Part shown: positions 1-9,034 of the stretch, piece after piece | How positions within the stretch are numbered: the stretch's first letter is position 1 | Layout of the letters: each line of letters begins with the position of its first letter | Source of the DNA: Maridesulfovibrio sp. | Lineage (GTDB): Bacteria; Desulfobacterota; Desulfovibrionia; Desulfovibrionales; Desulfovibrionaceae | Assembly: GCF_963676065.1 (NCBI RefSeq) | Contig: NZ_OY780933.1 | Location: 3,140,122-3,204,121, forward strand | Direction: 5' to 3' | Length of the DNA stretch: 64,000 bases | Translations under genes and position numbers: made by a program | The notes under the pieces: model-generated | Told to the model about the DNA's origin: nothing | Databases searched by the model: none | The model's input: the letters and a program-made list of their open reading frames with translations, nothing else

Positions 1-477
1 AGATCTCCAAATGTCACCAACGAGGACCGCGACCCGATAATCACTGCAATGTCCGTCAACCTGCCTATCTGGATGGACAAACAGGATGCTCAGCTCAATG
101 AAGCAGAGAACAAAGTAAAATCAGCATCACGCAAAAGAGCCGGTCTTGAGCGCAACCTGACCGCCGAACTTGAACTCGAAATATATAAATATCAGGATGC
201 CATCCGCAAAGTCAGCCTTTACAGGGACAGCCTTACTCCCAAGGCAGAGCAATCCCTTGGCGTTTCAATTGAGGCATTCCAGTCCGGCACAGCCTCATCA
301 AGTGACTTGATTGATGCCGAACGGACCCTCATTGAGTTTCAACTGGCCTACTATCAAGCCCTTGCCGAACAGGCAAAGCGCGTAGCCACAATCGAATATC
401 TGGTCGGTCGGGAAATTCCCTGCAGCATCCACGGCCAGACCATGCCGCAATCAAATATTTCCATCCCAGAAAATTAA
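1..477 (+). CDS. TolC/CusC-family outer-membrane efflux protein, 3' part
   Basis: The reading frame is open from base 1, so the N-terminus lies outside the window; the visible 158 residues end at 477. The long helical, Ala/Glu/Gln-rich stretch, with a turn followed by LTPKAEQSLGVSIEAFQSG and a second helix, is the usual C-terminal coiled-coil and beta-barrel entry pattern of RND outer-membrane channels. The stop is 15 bases before the adaptor gene, so this is the outer-membrane channel of a tripartite CusCBA/CzcCBA-type metal efflux pump. It would carry substrate from the periplasmic adaptor across the outer membrane. The family call is firm because of the operon; the exact metal cannot be told from this fragment. 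Confidence 0.85.
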   Translation, partial: RSPNVTNEDRDPIITAMSVNLPIWMDKQDAQLNEAENKVKSASRKRAGLERNLTAELELEIYKYQDAIRKVSLYRDSLTPKAEQSLGVSIEAFQSGTASSSDLIDAERTLIEFQLAYYQALAEQAKRVATIEYLVGREIPCSIHGQTMPQSNISIPEN

Positions 478-492
478 ATACACGGAACCACC

Positions 493-2688
493 ATGAGTAA
501 ATTTAAACAGATACTGATCCCGGTCATCCTTGTTGCTATCGCTGCATTTGCAGCCGGATACATCCTTTCCGGCTCAAAGGGACAGCAGGTAGAAAAAGAA
601 TTAGTTGCCGAACACGAAGACCACGGACTTGAAGCAACCGTTACCGAAAAAGGCGAGATAGTCTGGACCTGCTCTATGCATCCCCAAATCCAGCTACCTG
701 AACCGGGCAAATGCCCAATATGCTTTATGGATCTCATCCCGCTGGAAAAGGGCGGTGAATCAGGTGATGAAGCAGTCAGCTTACGCCAGATCAGCCTGAC
801 CGCATCCGCCCGTAAGCTGGCCGGTATAGCTACTACCCCGGTAACAAGGCAAAGCATCAATGTGCAAACCCGCATGCTCGGCAAGGTGGACTACGATGAA
901 ACCCGTATCGGCACCATCACCGCATGGACGGGGGGGCGCATCGACAAACTATACATAGACTATACCGGAAGCTCAGTGCGCAAAGGGCAGGCTACGGCTT
1001 CCATCTACAGCCCGGAATTGCTTACAGCACAGGCTGAGTTGATTCAGTCGGTCAAGGCCAAGTCTGCACTGAAAGGCAGCTCCCTGAAAGTGGTTAAGGA
1101 TACTGCAGCCCGCACCGAACAGGCCGCACGGGAAAAGCTACGCTTGCTGGGACTTTCCAAAAACCAGATAGAAAATATCATCAAACGGGGAAAAGCCGCT
1201 GAACACATAACCCTCTACTCGCCCATGAGCGGTATCGTTATCAAAAAGGATGTTGTCGAAGGTGTTTATGTCAAAACCGGAACCCCCATCTATACCATTG
1301 CCGACCTTTCAAGGGTCTGGGTAATTCTTGAAGCTTATGAATCCGACCTCCCGTGGATCAAGATGGGCATGAAGGTAAGTTTCAACACTGAAGCTTATCC
1401 CGGTAAAAACTTCGAGGGCAAGGTGGTCTACATTGACCCGGTGGTTAATGAGAAAACCCGTACGGTCCGGGTAAGGCTGGAAGTCCCTAACAAGGGACTG
1501 AAGCTCAAGCCGGGAATGTTTGTACGTGCTGTAAATACTGACGATAAGCAGACGGCAAAAGAACTGGTCATTCCGGCTTCGGCCCCACTCGTCACCGGTA
1601 AACGGGCAGTGGTTTACATTGCCGTTCCCGGTAAGGAAGGCGTCTTCGAAGGACGCGAAATAGTCCTCGGACCCAAGGCCGGAGACTTCTATGTCGTCAA
1701 ATACGGTCTCAGTGAAGGCGAAGAGGTTGTCACCAAAGGTAACTTCAAGATCGACAGCGCCATCCAGATCATTGCCAAACCAAGCATGATGAACCCTGAA
1801 AGCGGCGTAAAAACCGTCGTCCATGACCACAGATCCGACTCTGCAGCCATGCAGGATATGGATCAACAGGCAAAGACTGATCGCACCCTGCCGCCTATCT
1901 TTGCATCAAAACTGGTCTTCCTGAAAAATGATTTTGATTCCCTCATGGAGATTGCCAAGACCGGTGACGTTGAGAACAGTCGCAAACAATTCTCCGCATT
2001 CTTTGAAAGTCTGGACAAAATTGATGCTTCCGGTCTCAAGGGTGACGCATCCCTTGCATGGAAAGAGCTATCCATGCTGCTCAGGAACGATGCCGTGCTC
2101 GGCAGTGGTGTAAAAGACCAACAAAGACTGAAATCAATCACAGCTGAAACTACGAACCACTTCAAGCGACTGGATACAACTTTCGGAATTTCAGCGCTCA
2201 CCGCCAATTCTGCAAACAAGGCTGAATCTCCTGAAGCCTTCCAGATGCAACTGGGTAAAGTCTTTAATGCCTATTCAGCATTTACTGAAGCTCTTGCAGC
2301 CGACAACCTGCAAAACGCTCAGAAGCAATCCGCACTCATGGCTGAAGAACTGAAAAAGATAGATAACACAGCCCTCTCCGGCGATGCTCATAAAATATGG
2401 ATGGATGCGCTGGCGAATATCAATGACGGCATATCCGCCATCCGCGAGGCCAAGGATATTGTTGGAGTCCGCGCCGGACTGGAACCTCTTTCATACGGCA
2501 TGATTGATGCGGTTGAAAAACTGGGGATCAAGTCCACCAAACCGGTCTACGAAATATTCTGCCCCATGGCCTTTGATTTCAAAGGAGCCAAATGGATGCA
2601 ATCCGATGAGGACATCCGCAACCCCTACTTCGGGGAAGCCATGCTTAAGTGCGGCGAAGTTGAACGCCAACTCAAGGCCGGAGAATAA
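493..2688 (+). CDS. cusB: CusB-type RND periplasmic adaptor with metal-binding domains
   Basis: 731 residues. An N-terminal membrane anchor (about residues 7-25) is followed by a heavy-metal-binding YHS-like domain at about 56-84 (WTCSMHPQ...KCPICFMDL, Cys/Met/His rich), then the barrel-sandwich and beta-barrel membrane-fusion core (about 100-425). The C-terminal third (about 460-690) is helical, looks like one or two DUF3347-type copper-binding-associated units, and ends with a second Cys-Pro-Met motif (IFCPMAFDFKG) and a later Cys. The usual adaptor is about 400-500 residues, so this one is enlarged at both ends. It links the inner-membrane CusA to the outer channel and, in this family, hands Cu(I)/Ag(I) to the pump. 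It sits 15 bases after the channel gene and 15 before cusA. The substrate is inferred from the Met/Cys motifs. Confidence 0.9.
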   Translation: MSKFKQILIPVILVAIAAFAAGYILSGSKGQQVEKELVAEHEDHGLEATVTEKGEIVWTCSMHPQIQLPEPGKCPICFMDLIPLEKGGESGDEAVSLRQISLTASARKLAGIATTPVTRQSINVQTRMLGKVDYDETRIGTITAWTGGRIDKLYIDYTGSSVRKGQATASIYSPELLTAQAELIQSVKAKSALKGSSLKVVKDTAARTEQAAREKLRLLGLSKNQIENIIKRGKAAEHITLYSPMSGIVIKKDVVEGVYVKTGTPIYTIADLSRVWVILEAYESDLPWIKMGMKVSFNTEAYPGKNFEGKVVYIDPVVNEKTRTVRVRLEVPNKGLKLKPGMFVRAVNTDDKQTAKELVIPASAPLVTGKRAVVYIAVPGKEGVFEGREIVLGPKAGDFYVVKYGLSEGEEVVTKGNFKIDSAIQIIAKPSMMNPESGVKTVVHDHRSDSAAMQDMDQQAKTDRTLPPIFASKLVFLKNDFDSLMEIAKTGDVENSRKQFSAFFESLDKIDASGLKGDASLAWKELSMLLRNDAVLGSGVKDQQRLKSITAETTNHFKRLDTTFGISALTANSANKAESPEAFQMQLGKVFNAYSAFTEALAADNLQNAQKQSALMAEELKKIDNTALSGDAHKIWMDALANINDGISAIREAKDIVGVRAGLEPLSYGMIDAVEKLGIKSTKPVYEIFCPMAFDFKGAKWMQSDEDIRNPYFGEAMLKCGEVERQLKAGE

Positions 2689-2703
2689 GGTTCGGAGAAC
2701 GAT

Positions 2704-5700
2704 ATGAGCGAAAAGAACACTCAAGATATAAACCGTCCCGAACCGAAAAGCTTCGCAGAGAAAACCATTCTTTTCTGCCTTGAGCAAAAACTTATCGTGG
2801 CCATTCTCCTGCTTATGGTTATCGGCGGCGGTATTTTTACCGCCCCCTTCAACTGGGATGTAGGCGGAATTGACCGCTCCCCGGTCCCGGTGGATGCCAT
2901 CCCGGATATCGGTGAAAACCAGCAGATTATCTTCACCCAGTGGATGGGCCGCTCACCGCAGGATGTAGAAGACCAGATCAGCTATCCGCTTACCGTAGCC
3001 CTGCTCGGAATTCCCGGAGTAAAAACGGTTCGCAGCTACTCCATGTTCGGTTTCTCAACCATCTACGTAATCTTTAACGAAGACGTGGATTTCTATTGGT
3101 CGCGCTCCCGGCTTATCGAAAAGCTGAACAGCCTTCCTGCCGGGACATTGCCGGAAAGCGTAAAGCCGACCCTAGGACCGGACGCAACTGCACTTGGACA
3201 GGTATATTGGTACACTATCGAAGGACGCGATCCGCAGGGTAATCCCACCGGAGGCTGGGATCTTGATGAACTGCGCTCTGTACAGGACTGGTACGTCCGC
3301 TACGCCCTGCTCTCAGCAGGCGGGGTCAGTGAAGTCGCCTCTGTAGGCGGTTTTGTAAAGGAATACCAGATTGATGTTGACCCCGATGCCATGCGTGCCG
3401 CCAAGGTAACTCTCAATGATGTCTATCGCGCGGTAAAGATGTCCAACCTTGATGTCGGCGCACGGACCATTGAAATCAACAACGCTGAATATGTAATTCG
3501 CGGCATCGGTTTCATCAAAAAGCTGTCCGACATTGAAAGCTCGGTAGTCAAGGTGGTCAACAACATTCCCATCTACGTACGCGATGTAGCCCGTGTAACC
3601 GAAGGACCTGCACTGCGCCGTGGCGCACTTGATAAGGGCGGCGCGGAAGTTGTGGGCGGTGTGGCTGTTGTCCGTTACGGGGAAAACCCGTTACAGGTCA
3701 TTGAGAATATAAAAGAAAAGATAAAAGACATTTCTCCGGGACTGCCTTCCAAAATCCTGCCTGACGGTACTGAAAGCAAACTGACAATTGTTCCGTTCTA
3801 CGACCGTTCCGGGCTGATCCATGAGACTTTGGGAACCCTTAACACCGCACTGACTGAAGAAATCCTGATCACGATCATCGTGGTACTTATTGCGGTGATT
3901 CACTTAAAGAGTTCACTGCTGATTTCATCACTGCTTCCTCTTGCTGTACTTATGTGCTTCATGGGTATGCGGATATTCAAGGTTGATGCAAATATTGTAG
4001 CTCTCTCCGGGATCGCCATTGCCATCGGTACCATGGTCGATATGGGCATCATCATCTGCGAGAACATCCTCAAGAAGATTGAACACGCCAAGGAGGGAGT
4101 AAGTAGACTGGGGCTTGTGTATGAAGGCACAGCCGAGGTGGGCAGTGCGGTTATGACCGCTGTCGCCACTACCATCGTAAGCTTCATGCCGGTTTTCGCC
4201 ATGGACGGCGCCGAAGGGAAACTTTTCAAGCCTCTGGCCTATACTAAGACCTTCGCCCTGCTGTCATCAATTATCGTAGCCCTGACCATCCTGCCCCCCA
4301 TGGCTGAACTGCTTTTTACCGCCCGGAAAAAATTCCTCAAGAACAGGCGCACATATGTCACCGCCGGACTTTACCTGCTTTGCGGTATTGCAGTTTCCAT
4401 AATGCTCAAATGGTGGGTAGGACTGTTCTTTATCTATGTTGGCGTAAAACATCTCGTGCTTCCTTTTGTCCCTGAAAAAATCCACAGATACGCAAACTAT
4501 GCCGAAACATGGATCATAGTCCTTATGGTTGCCTATGTGCTGACCAAATCATGGTTACCTCTCGGACCGGAAAAAGGAATGGGGAACAACTATTTCTTCG
4601 TGGCGCTGGTCATAGGAGGGCTTATGCTCTTCTTCGACCTGTTTCGCCGCGGATATCCCCGTATGCTAGGCTGGTGTTTAAATCATAAGCTGCTGTTCCT
4701 GAGCCTTCCGACATTCATTGTCGCGCTGGGGCTTTCCATCTGGCTTGGATTTGCCAACCTGACCGGCTTCTTGCCCGAAGCAGTCAAGTCCTCTTCACCA
4801 TATGTGAAGCTGGCTCATGTTTTTCCGGGCCTTGGCAAGGAATTCATGCCGGACCTTGATGAAGGTGCATTTCTGTTCATGCCCACAACCATGCCGCACG
4901 CCTCAATCGGCGAAGCCATGGACGTGCTGCGTAAACAGGACATGATGATCCAGTCCATCCCGGAAGTTGAATCCGCAGTTGGCAAATTGGGACGCGCAGA
5001 AACGCCCCTTGATCCGGCCCCTATCTCCATGATCGAGACAGTTATCAATTACAAGTCCGAGTATATGGTGGATCAGTCTGGAGAGCGTCTCCGCTTCAAA
5101 TTTGATCCTGACCAGAAAGACTTCTTCCGCAATGTTGCAGGAGAGCTGGTTCCTGCCAATGATGGCTACCCCTATCTCGTGCAGGGATACTTTGAACGGG
5201 ATGACAATGGGAAACTGATTCCCGATCCTGACGGAAAGCCATTTAGAATTTGGCGCCCGGCACTCAATCCCGGTCTTAACCCGGCCCGCAAATCATGGAA
5301 AGGCATAAGCTCACCCAATGACATCTGGGATGAAATAGTAAAAGCCGCAGAAGTTCCCGGCGTAACCTCCGCCCCGAAACTGCAACCGATTGCGGCGCGT
5401 ATTGTCATGCTTCAATCCGGCATGCGCGCTCCCATGGGCATAAAAGTAAAAGGGCCGGACCTGCAAACTCTGGAAAAGGTCGCTCTTGACCTTGAAAGAC
5501 TGCTGAAACAAGTCGGTTCGGTCCAGCCGGAAGCGGTTATTGCCGACCGCATTGTGGGTAAGCCTTACCTTGAAATCATTATTGACCGCGAAGCGATTGC
5601 AAGGCACGGGATCATGCTTTCACAGGTTCAGGATGTAATTGAAGTTGCTGTGGGCGGTAAGGTGGTCACAACCACTGTTGAAGGACGTGAACGCTATCCG

Positions 5701-6600
5701 GTCCGGGTGCGATACTTACGTGAACTCAGGGACAACATTGATGCCATCGGCAATATTCTGGTCAGTGCCCCCGGCGGGGAACAAATCCCCTTAAGCCAGC
5801 TCACCGAGATCAAATACGTGCGCGGTCCGCAGGTAATTAAGAGCGAAGATACTTTCTTAGTAGGCTACGTGCTCTTTGATAAACGGCCCGGTTTCGCTGA
5901 AGTAGATGTTGTGGAACAGGCCCAGAGCTTTCTGGACTCCAAAATAAAATCAGGAGAACTGGTTATCCCGGCAGGTGTGTCATACGAATTCGCCGGTAGT
6001 TACGAAAACCAGATTCGGGCCCAGAAGAAGCTGGCTGTAATCCTGCCGCTGGCACTGCTGTTCATCGTGCTGATTTTATATTTGCAGTTCAAATCTATGG
6101 CTACGACTATGATGGTTTTCTCCGGGATATTTGTAGCGTGGTCCGGCGGATTCCTAATGATCTGGCTTTATGGTCAGCCATGGTTCATGAACTTCACCAT
6201 GTTCGGAACGGATATGCGCGAACTGTTTCAGGTCAGCCCCATCAACCTGAGCGTTGCCATCTGGGTCGGATTCCTGGCCCTGTTCGGCATCGCTTCCGAT
6301 GACGGAGTCATCATGGCTACCTACCTTGATGAAAGCAAAAAAGACCGCAAAATGAACTCCATAACCGAAATCAGACATGCAATCATCTACGGCGCGCAAC
6401 GCAGAATCCGCCCGGCCCTTATGACTTCAGCAACAACAATTCTTGCCCTGCTTCCAATCCTGACCTCAACAGGCCGAGGCTCGGACATCATGGTGCCCAT
6501 GGCAATACCTTCATTCGGCGGAATGACTATCGCGATACTTACTGTTTTTGTGGTACCTGTGCTTTATTGCTGGGTTGAGGAGATGAAGATTCGTAAATAA
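2704..6600 (+). CDS. cusA: CusA/CzcA-family heavy-metal RND efflux pump
   Basis: 1298 residues, clearly longer than the roughly 1040 of typical CusA. The proton-driven inner-membrane pump of the tripartite system. Visible marks are the N-terminal helix before the first porter domain, LPDGTESKLTIVPFYDRS before TM2, and the TM4 region IALSGIAIAIGTMVDMGIIICENI, which carries the conserved acidic residue for proton relay. The second half repeats the fold (PLALLFIVLILYLQFKS; FGIASDDGVIMATYL). The extra length comes from additional hydrophobic segments after TM6 (about residues 545-690) and from an enlarged second periplasmic porter region (about 780-880, with DDNGKLIPDPDGKPFRIW). Last gene of the operon; a convergent fic gene ends 2 bases beyond it. 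Cu/Ag is favoured by the CusB partner, but Zn/Co/Cd cannot be excluded. Confidence 0.9.
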   Translation: MSEKNTQDINRPEPKSFAEKTILFCLEQKLIVAILLLMVIGGGIFTAPFNWDVGGIDRSPVPVDAIPDIGENQQIIFTQWMGRSPQDVEDQISYPLTVALLGIPGVKTVRSYSMFGFSTIYVIFNEDVDFYWSRSRLIEKLNSLPAGTLPESVKPTLGPDATALGQVYWYTIEGRDPQGNPTGGWDLDELRSVQDWYVRYALLSAGGVSEVASVGGFVKEYQIDVDPDAMRAAKVTLNDVYRAVKMSNLDVGARTIEINNAEYVIRGIGFIKKLSDIESSVVKVVNNIPIYVRDVARVTEGPALRRGALDKGGAEVVGGVAVVRYGENPLQVIENIKEKIKDISPGLPSKILPDGTESKLTIVPFYDRSGLIHETLGTLNTALTEEILITIIVVLIAVIHLKSSLLISSLLPLAVLMCFMGMRIFKVDANIVALSGIAIAIGTMVDMGIIICENILKKIEHAKEGVSRLGLVYEGTAEVGSAVMTAVATTIVSFMPVFAMDGAEGKLFKPLAYTKTFALLSSIIVALTILPPMAELLFTARKKFLKNRRTYVTAGLYLLCGIAVSIMLKWWVGLFFIYVGVKHLVLPFVPEKIHRYANYAETWIIVLMVAYVLTKSWLPLGPEKGMGNNYFFVALVIGGLMLFFDLFRRGYPRMLGWCLNHKLLFLSLPTFIVALGLSIWLGFANLTGFLPEAVKSSSPYVKLAHVFPGLGKEFMPDLDEGAFLFMPTTMPHASIGEAMDVLRKQDMMIQSIPEVESAVGKLGRAETPLDPAPISMIETVINYKSEYMVDQSGERLRFKFDPDQKDFFRNVAGELVPANDGYPYLVQGYFERDDNGKLIPDPDGKPFRIWRPALNPGLNPARKSWKGISSPNDIWDEIVKAAEVPGVTSAPKLQPIAARIVMLQSGMRAPMGIKVKGPDLQTLEKVALDLERLLKQVGSVQPEAVIADRIVGKPYLEIIIDREAIARHGIMLSQVQDVIEVAVGGKVVTTTVEGRERYPVRVRYLRELRDNIDAIGNILVSAPGGEQIPLSQLTEIKYVRGPQVIKSEDTFLVGYVLFDKRPGFAEVDVVEQAQSFLDSKIKSGELVIPAGVSYEFAGSYENQIRAQKKLAVILPLALLFIVLILYLQFKSMATTMMVFSGIFVAWSGGFLMIWLYGQPWFMNFTMFGTDMRELFQVSPINLSVAIWVGFLALFGIASDDGVIMATYLDESKKDRKMNSITEIRHAIIYGAQRRIRPALMTSATTILALLPILTSTGRGSDIMVPMAIPSFGGMTIAILTVFVVPVLYCWVEEMKIRK

Positions 6601-6602
6601 AT

Positions 6603-7703
6603 TTAACTCAACCGATAACTGGTACTCCGCCCCCCGCCGGGGTTCTGGACCAGTATTCCGCGCTCCTTCAAATCCTTGATGTCACGCAGGGCGGTATCTG
6701 TGGAGCACTTGGCCAGCTTGGCGTATTTGGATGAGTTCATGTAGCCTTTGAAGTTTTCATCGAGCATACGCTCAAGCACTGACCGCTGCCGGCCATTAAT
6801 CGGCGACTGCTGGGAGATCCGTTCCCACAGGCTGGCTTTATGGAGTACATGGCTCAGCGTGGATTCGGCATTGATCAGGGCTTCTTTAAGGCAATCCAGA
6901 AACCATTCCAGCCATTTGGTGATTTCCTGAGTGCCGCGCTGCTGCCGCTCCAGATGGGAATAGTAATCCTTGCGCTTCAGCTCAATCTGAGTGGACATGC
7001 TGTAATACCTCTCCGCTGCCCCATCAGCACGGGCCAAGGCCATATCCGCGATGGTACGCGCAATACGCCCGTTACCGTCTTCAAAGGGGTGAATGGTAAC
7101 AAACCACAGGTGAGCTATTCCGGCCCGCAAAACCGGATCAGTATCATCTTCGCGCTCGAACCATTCCAGAAATCTAGCCATCTCATCTTCAAGCCGATCA
7201 GCATGCGGTGCTTCAAAATGGACTTTCTCTCGTCCCATTGGACTTGAGATTACCTGCATGGCTCCAACCTCCGCAGGCCGCCAGTCTGCAACGGTAATAC
7301 GCTTTATGCTGCTGCGTCCGGTCGGGAATAGAGCCGCGTGCCAGTCGCAGAGCCGATCTTTGGTCAAAGGCTCCGCATATCGCTGTGTAGCGTCAAGCAT
7401 CATTTCAACTATGCCGTCCACATCACGCCCTGCCGGTTTCAGTCCGGCAATGTCTATTCCCAAACGCTGGGCAATAGAGGACCGTACCTCCTCAGGATTG
7501 AGGAGTTCCCCTTCTATGGCTGATGAATGAACGATGTCATTGGTGAGAGTCTTCAGGCCCGCCTCATTTCTCAGGTCAAAGCCCAGATTCCCGATATTAC
7601 CCAGCAGCACGCCCTGCCGATGGCGCACGTCTGCCAGTTTGGAAATGAGTTTTTCAGCGTTCCATGAGAAGTTCGGCCAGTCTTGATGTTGATGGAGGGG
7701 CAT
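6603..7703 (-). CDS. fic: Fic-family protein (probable AMPylase) with winged-helix C-terminus
   Basis: 366 residues. The catalytic motif HPFEDGNGRIAR lies at 205-216, with all canonical residues (His205, the acidic residue, GNGR). An autoinhibitory motif SSAIEGE at about 60-66 (Glu64) precedes the Fic core, as in class II Fic proteins. The N-terminus (WPNFSWNAEKLISKLADVR) matches the DUF4172 domain, and the last ~60 residues read as a winged helix-turn-helix (YAKLAKCSTDTALRDIKDLKERGI). Fic enzymes transfer AMP to Ser/Thr/Tyr of proteins; the DNA-binding tail suggests autoregulation (inference). An inverted repeat lies just upstream of the start (7720-7748). The gene converges on cusA. A second copy of its 5' end lies beyond higBA at 8532-8597. 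Confidence 0.9.
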   Translation of the reverse strand: MPLHQHQDWPNFSWNAEKLISKLADVRHRQGVLLGNIGNLGFDLRNEAGLKTLTNDIVHSSAIEGELLNPEEVRSSIAQRLGIDIAGLKPAGRDVDGIVEMMLDATQRYAEPLTKDRLCDWHAALFPTGRSSIKRITVADWRPAEVGAMQVISSPMGREKVHFEAPHADRLEDEMARFLEWFEREDDTDPVLRAGIAHLWFVTIHPFEDGNGRIARTIADMALARADGAAERYYSMSTQIELKRKDYYSHLERQQRGTQEITKWLEWFLDCLKEALINAESTLSHVLHKASLWERISQQSPINGRQRSVLERMLDENFKGYMNSSKYAKLAKCSTDTALRDIKDLKERGILVQNPGGGRSTSYRLS

Positions 7704-7792
7704 TGCTTTTGGGGTTGTTTGCGGTGAATGCGAGAGTTATTCGCCGCATCTTTTGCGGTGATTGTAGGGGGATTTGGAGCAAAGGCAATGGA
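7638..7792. repeat. Direct repeat copy A (fic 5' end plus upstream region)
   Basis: About 155 bases covering the first ~20 codons of fic and its upstream region, repeated in the same orientation at 8532-8687 with only scattered substitutions. Shared blocks include tttggaaat, ttttcagcgttccatgagaa and aaaggcaatgga. The two copies flank higBA. Confidence 0.85.
7720..7763. promoter_or_regulatory. Inverted repeat upstream of fic, candidate operator
   Basis: TGCGGTGAAT, nine bases, ATTCGCCGCA (7720-7748) forms an imperfect palindrome, followed by a third half-site TGCGGTGATT (7754-7763). The same arms with the same nine-base spacing occur at 8614-8642 and, more diverged, at 44821-44849. It lies 17-60 bases upstream of the fic start, so it could be an operator for the winged-helix tail of Fic, or a dispersed repeat. 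Function is inference. Confidence 0.45.
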
Positions 7793-7863
7793 ATCCTTAC
7801 TTGGCATTAGGACTCTTCCCTATAACGCTTGACGTGACACCCTATGCGTTATATGCTTGGTTC

Positions 7864-8148
7864 ATGATTAAGTCATTTAAGAATCGTGAAACAGAAAAGT
7901 TGTTTAAACGCGAGTATTCACGGATTATCCCTAATCAACTAGCTAGAGCGGCTTATAAGAAATTAATTCAGATTGATTCAGCTCATGATCTTAAAGACTT
8001 AAAAGTTCCTCCGGGCAATCGGCTTGAACTTTTACAAGGCAATAGAGCAGGACAATATAGTATAAGAATTAATAATCAGTACCGAATCTGTTTTGTATGG
8101 GAAACGGACCACGCTTTACAGGTGGAAGTAACAGATTATCACAATTAG
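7864..8148 (+). CDS. higB: HigB/RelE-type mRNA interferase toxin
   Basis: 94 residues. Start chosen at the ATG of MIKSFKNRETEKLFKRE; an in-frame ATG 90 bases upstream would add a non-homologous tail and lies in the repeat-bordering region. The protein follows the HigB pattern: IKSF.N..TEKLF, then ..R.A..KL..ID.A..L.DL..PPGNRLE.L.G...GQYSIRIN.QYRICF.W and a final VEVTDYH. These toxins cleave ribosome-bound mRNA and are neutralised by HigA, whose gene starts 10 bases downstream. The toxin-first order is typical of higBA. The pair lies between two direct repeats of the fic 5' region. Complete and apparently intact. Confidence 0.93.
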   Translation: MIKSFKNRETEKLFKREYSRIIPNQLARAAYKKLIQIDSAHDLKDLKVPPGNRLELLQGNRAGQYSIRINNQYRICFVWETDHALQVEVTDYHN

Positions 8149-8158
8149 GGAGGTAAAT

Positions 8159-8470
8159 ATGGCAGATTTTAGCCCAGTTCATCCCGGTGAAATTTTACTG
8201 GAAGAGTTCATGGAACCATTAGGACTAAGCCGCAACAAGCTTGCAGCGGCTCTTTGTGTCCCTGCACAGCGCATTGGACAGGTGGTGAAGGGACAAAGAA
8301 GCATCACAATTGATACCGCTATGCGGCTAGCTAAGTTTTTCGGAACAACTCCGCAATTTTGGCTTAATATTCAGCAGCGGTATGATCTTGAAGTCGCAAA
8401 GGATGATCAGCTTGTTACCCGCATTGATAGAGAAGTGCGGACTTGTGAAGAGCTTCATTTGTGCGCTTGA
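8159..8470 (+). CDS. higA: HigA-type antitoxin, XRE/Xre-HTH
   Basis: 103 residues, preceded by the ribosome site agggaggt. It opens with the HigA signature FSPVHPGEILLEEFMEPLGLS, followed by a helix-turn-helix (NKLAAALCVPAQRIGQVVKG, ITIDTAMRLAKFFGTTPQFW) and WLNIQQRYDLEVAKDD. It binds HigB and represses the operon promoter in this family. It ends with a possible extra Cys-containing tail (TCEELHLCA). A rho-independent terminator follows at 8493-8528. Confidence 0.94.
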   Translation: MADFSPVHPGEILLEEFMEPLGLSRNKLAAALCVPAQRIGQVVKGQRSITIDTAMRLAKFFGTTPQFWLNIQQRYDLEVAKDDQLVTRIDREVRTCEELHLCA

Positions 8471-8492
8471 ATTAAAGGTAATTAAACACAAT

Positions 8493-8528
8493 AAAACCGG
8501 GGTTATCTGCTTAGATAGCTCCGGTTTT
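8493..8528 (+). terminator. Rho-independent terminator after higA
   Basis: AAAACCGG ... CCGGTTTTTT outer stem with an inner GGTTATCT/AGATAGCT stem, then a T-run. Ends the higBA transcript immediately before repeat copy B. Confidence 0.8.
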
Positions 8529-8531
8529 TTA

Positions 8532-8687
8532 TTTGGAAATAAGCTTTTCAGCGTTCCATGAGAAGTTCGGCCAGTCTTGATGTTCGTGTATCCACATTGC
8601 TTTTGCCCTTCTTTGCGGTGAATGCGGTGGCTATTCGCCGCATATTTTGCGGTAATTATAGGGAGTATTTGAGGCAAAGGCAATGGA
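8532..8687. repeat. Direct repeat copy B (fic 5' end remnant)
   Basis: Second copy of the 155-base sequence at 7638-7792, same orientation. On the minus strand bases 8532-8597 would encode MWIHEHQDWPNFSWNAEKLI, a truncated Fic N-terminus, before homology stops at the higA terminator. It is a gene fragment, not an expressed fic. The inverted repeat upstream of fic is kept (8614-8642). Confidence 0.85.
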
Positions 8688-8697
8688 CAAAAGAGAA

Positions 8698-9024
8698 CTA
8701 GCTCGTATAACGATCCTCATCACTTGGTTCAAGCGACTCAGTAATCCAAGTTGTATCTGGACCTTGCGTTTCAGTATGGCGACTTAACAAAAACAGATCA
8801 GGATCAACTGGCTCAATCGTAAATGTTTGCATAGTTCCTTCAGCAAGTATTAAATCAGGATCTCCAGGCTCAATTGTCCGAGTCTCAACCGTTGAATCAC
8901 TCAAATACAAATCTGGATCAGTTCCTTCAATAGATTTTGTCATTGTAGTTTCTAAATTTGAATTAGTTTGGTTTGAAGGAACCAACTTTACTGTCTGTGA
9001 ATAGTTCATAATATAAGGCTTCAT
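8698..9024 (-). CDS. Candidate graspetide (omega-ester RiPP) precursor with four core repeats
   Basis: 108 residues, preceded by GGAG eight bases before ATG. The first ~25 residues (MKPYIMNYSQTVKLVPSNQ...) would be the leader. The remainder carries four units of T-x-[ST]-[IL]-E-[PG]-x-D-[PE]-D: T29-D38, T48-D57, T67-D76 and T95-D104. The first three are exactly 19 residues apart; the fourth follows after 28 and is more diverged. Thr/Ser hydroxyls and Glu/Asp carboxylates in fixed register are what ATP-grasp macrocyclases join as side-chain esters (microviridin, plesiocin and relatives). The ATP-grasp gene lies two genes upstream in the same operon. The protein has almost no Cys or Lys in the core, so ester links are favoured over amide links (inference). 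No export or protease gene is visible next to it. Confidence 0.75.
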   Translation of the reverse strand: MKPYIMNYSQTVKLVPSNQTNSNLETTMTKSIEGTDPDLYLSDSTVETRTIEPGDPDLILAEGTMQTFTIEPVDPDLFLLSRHTETQGPDTTWITESLEPSDEDRYTS

Positions 9025-9034
9025 AATATATCTC

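Noticed and set aside
6840..7247. 135-codon plus-strand frame within fic
   Set aside because: It is antisense to the conserved Fic core; its sequence is the shadow of that frame.
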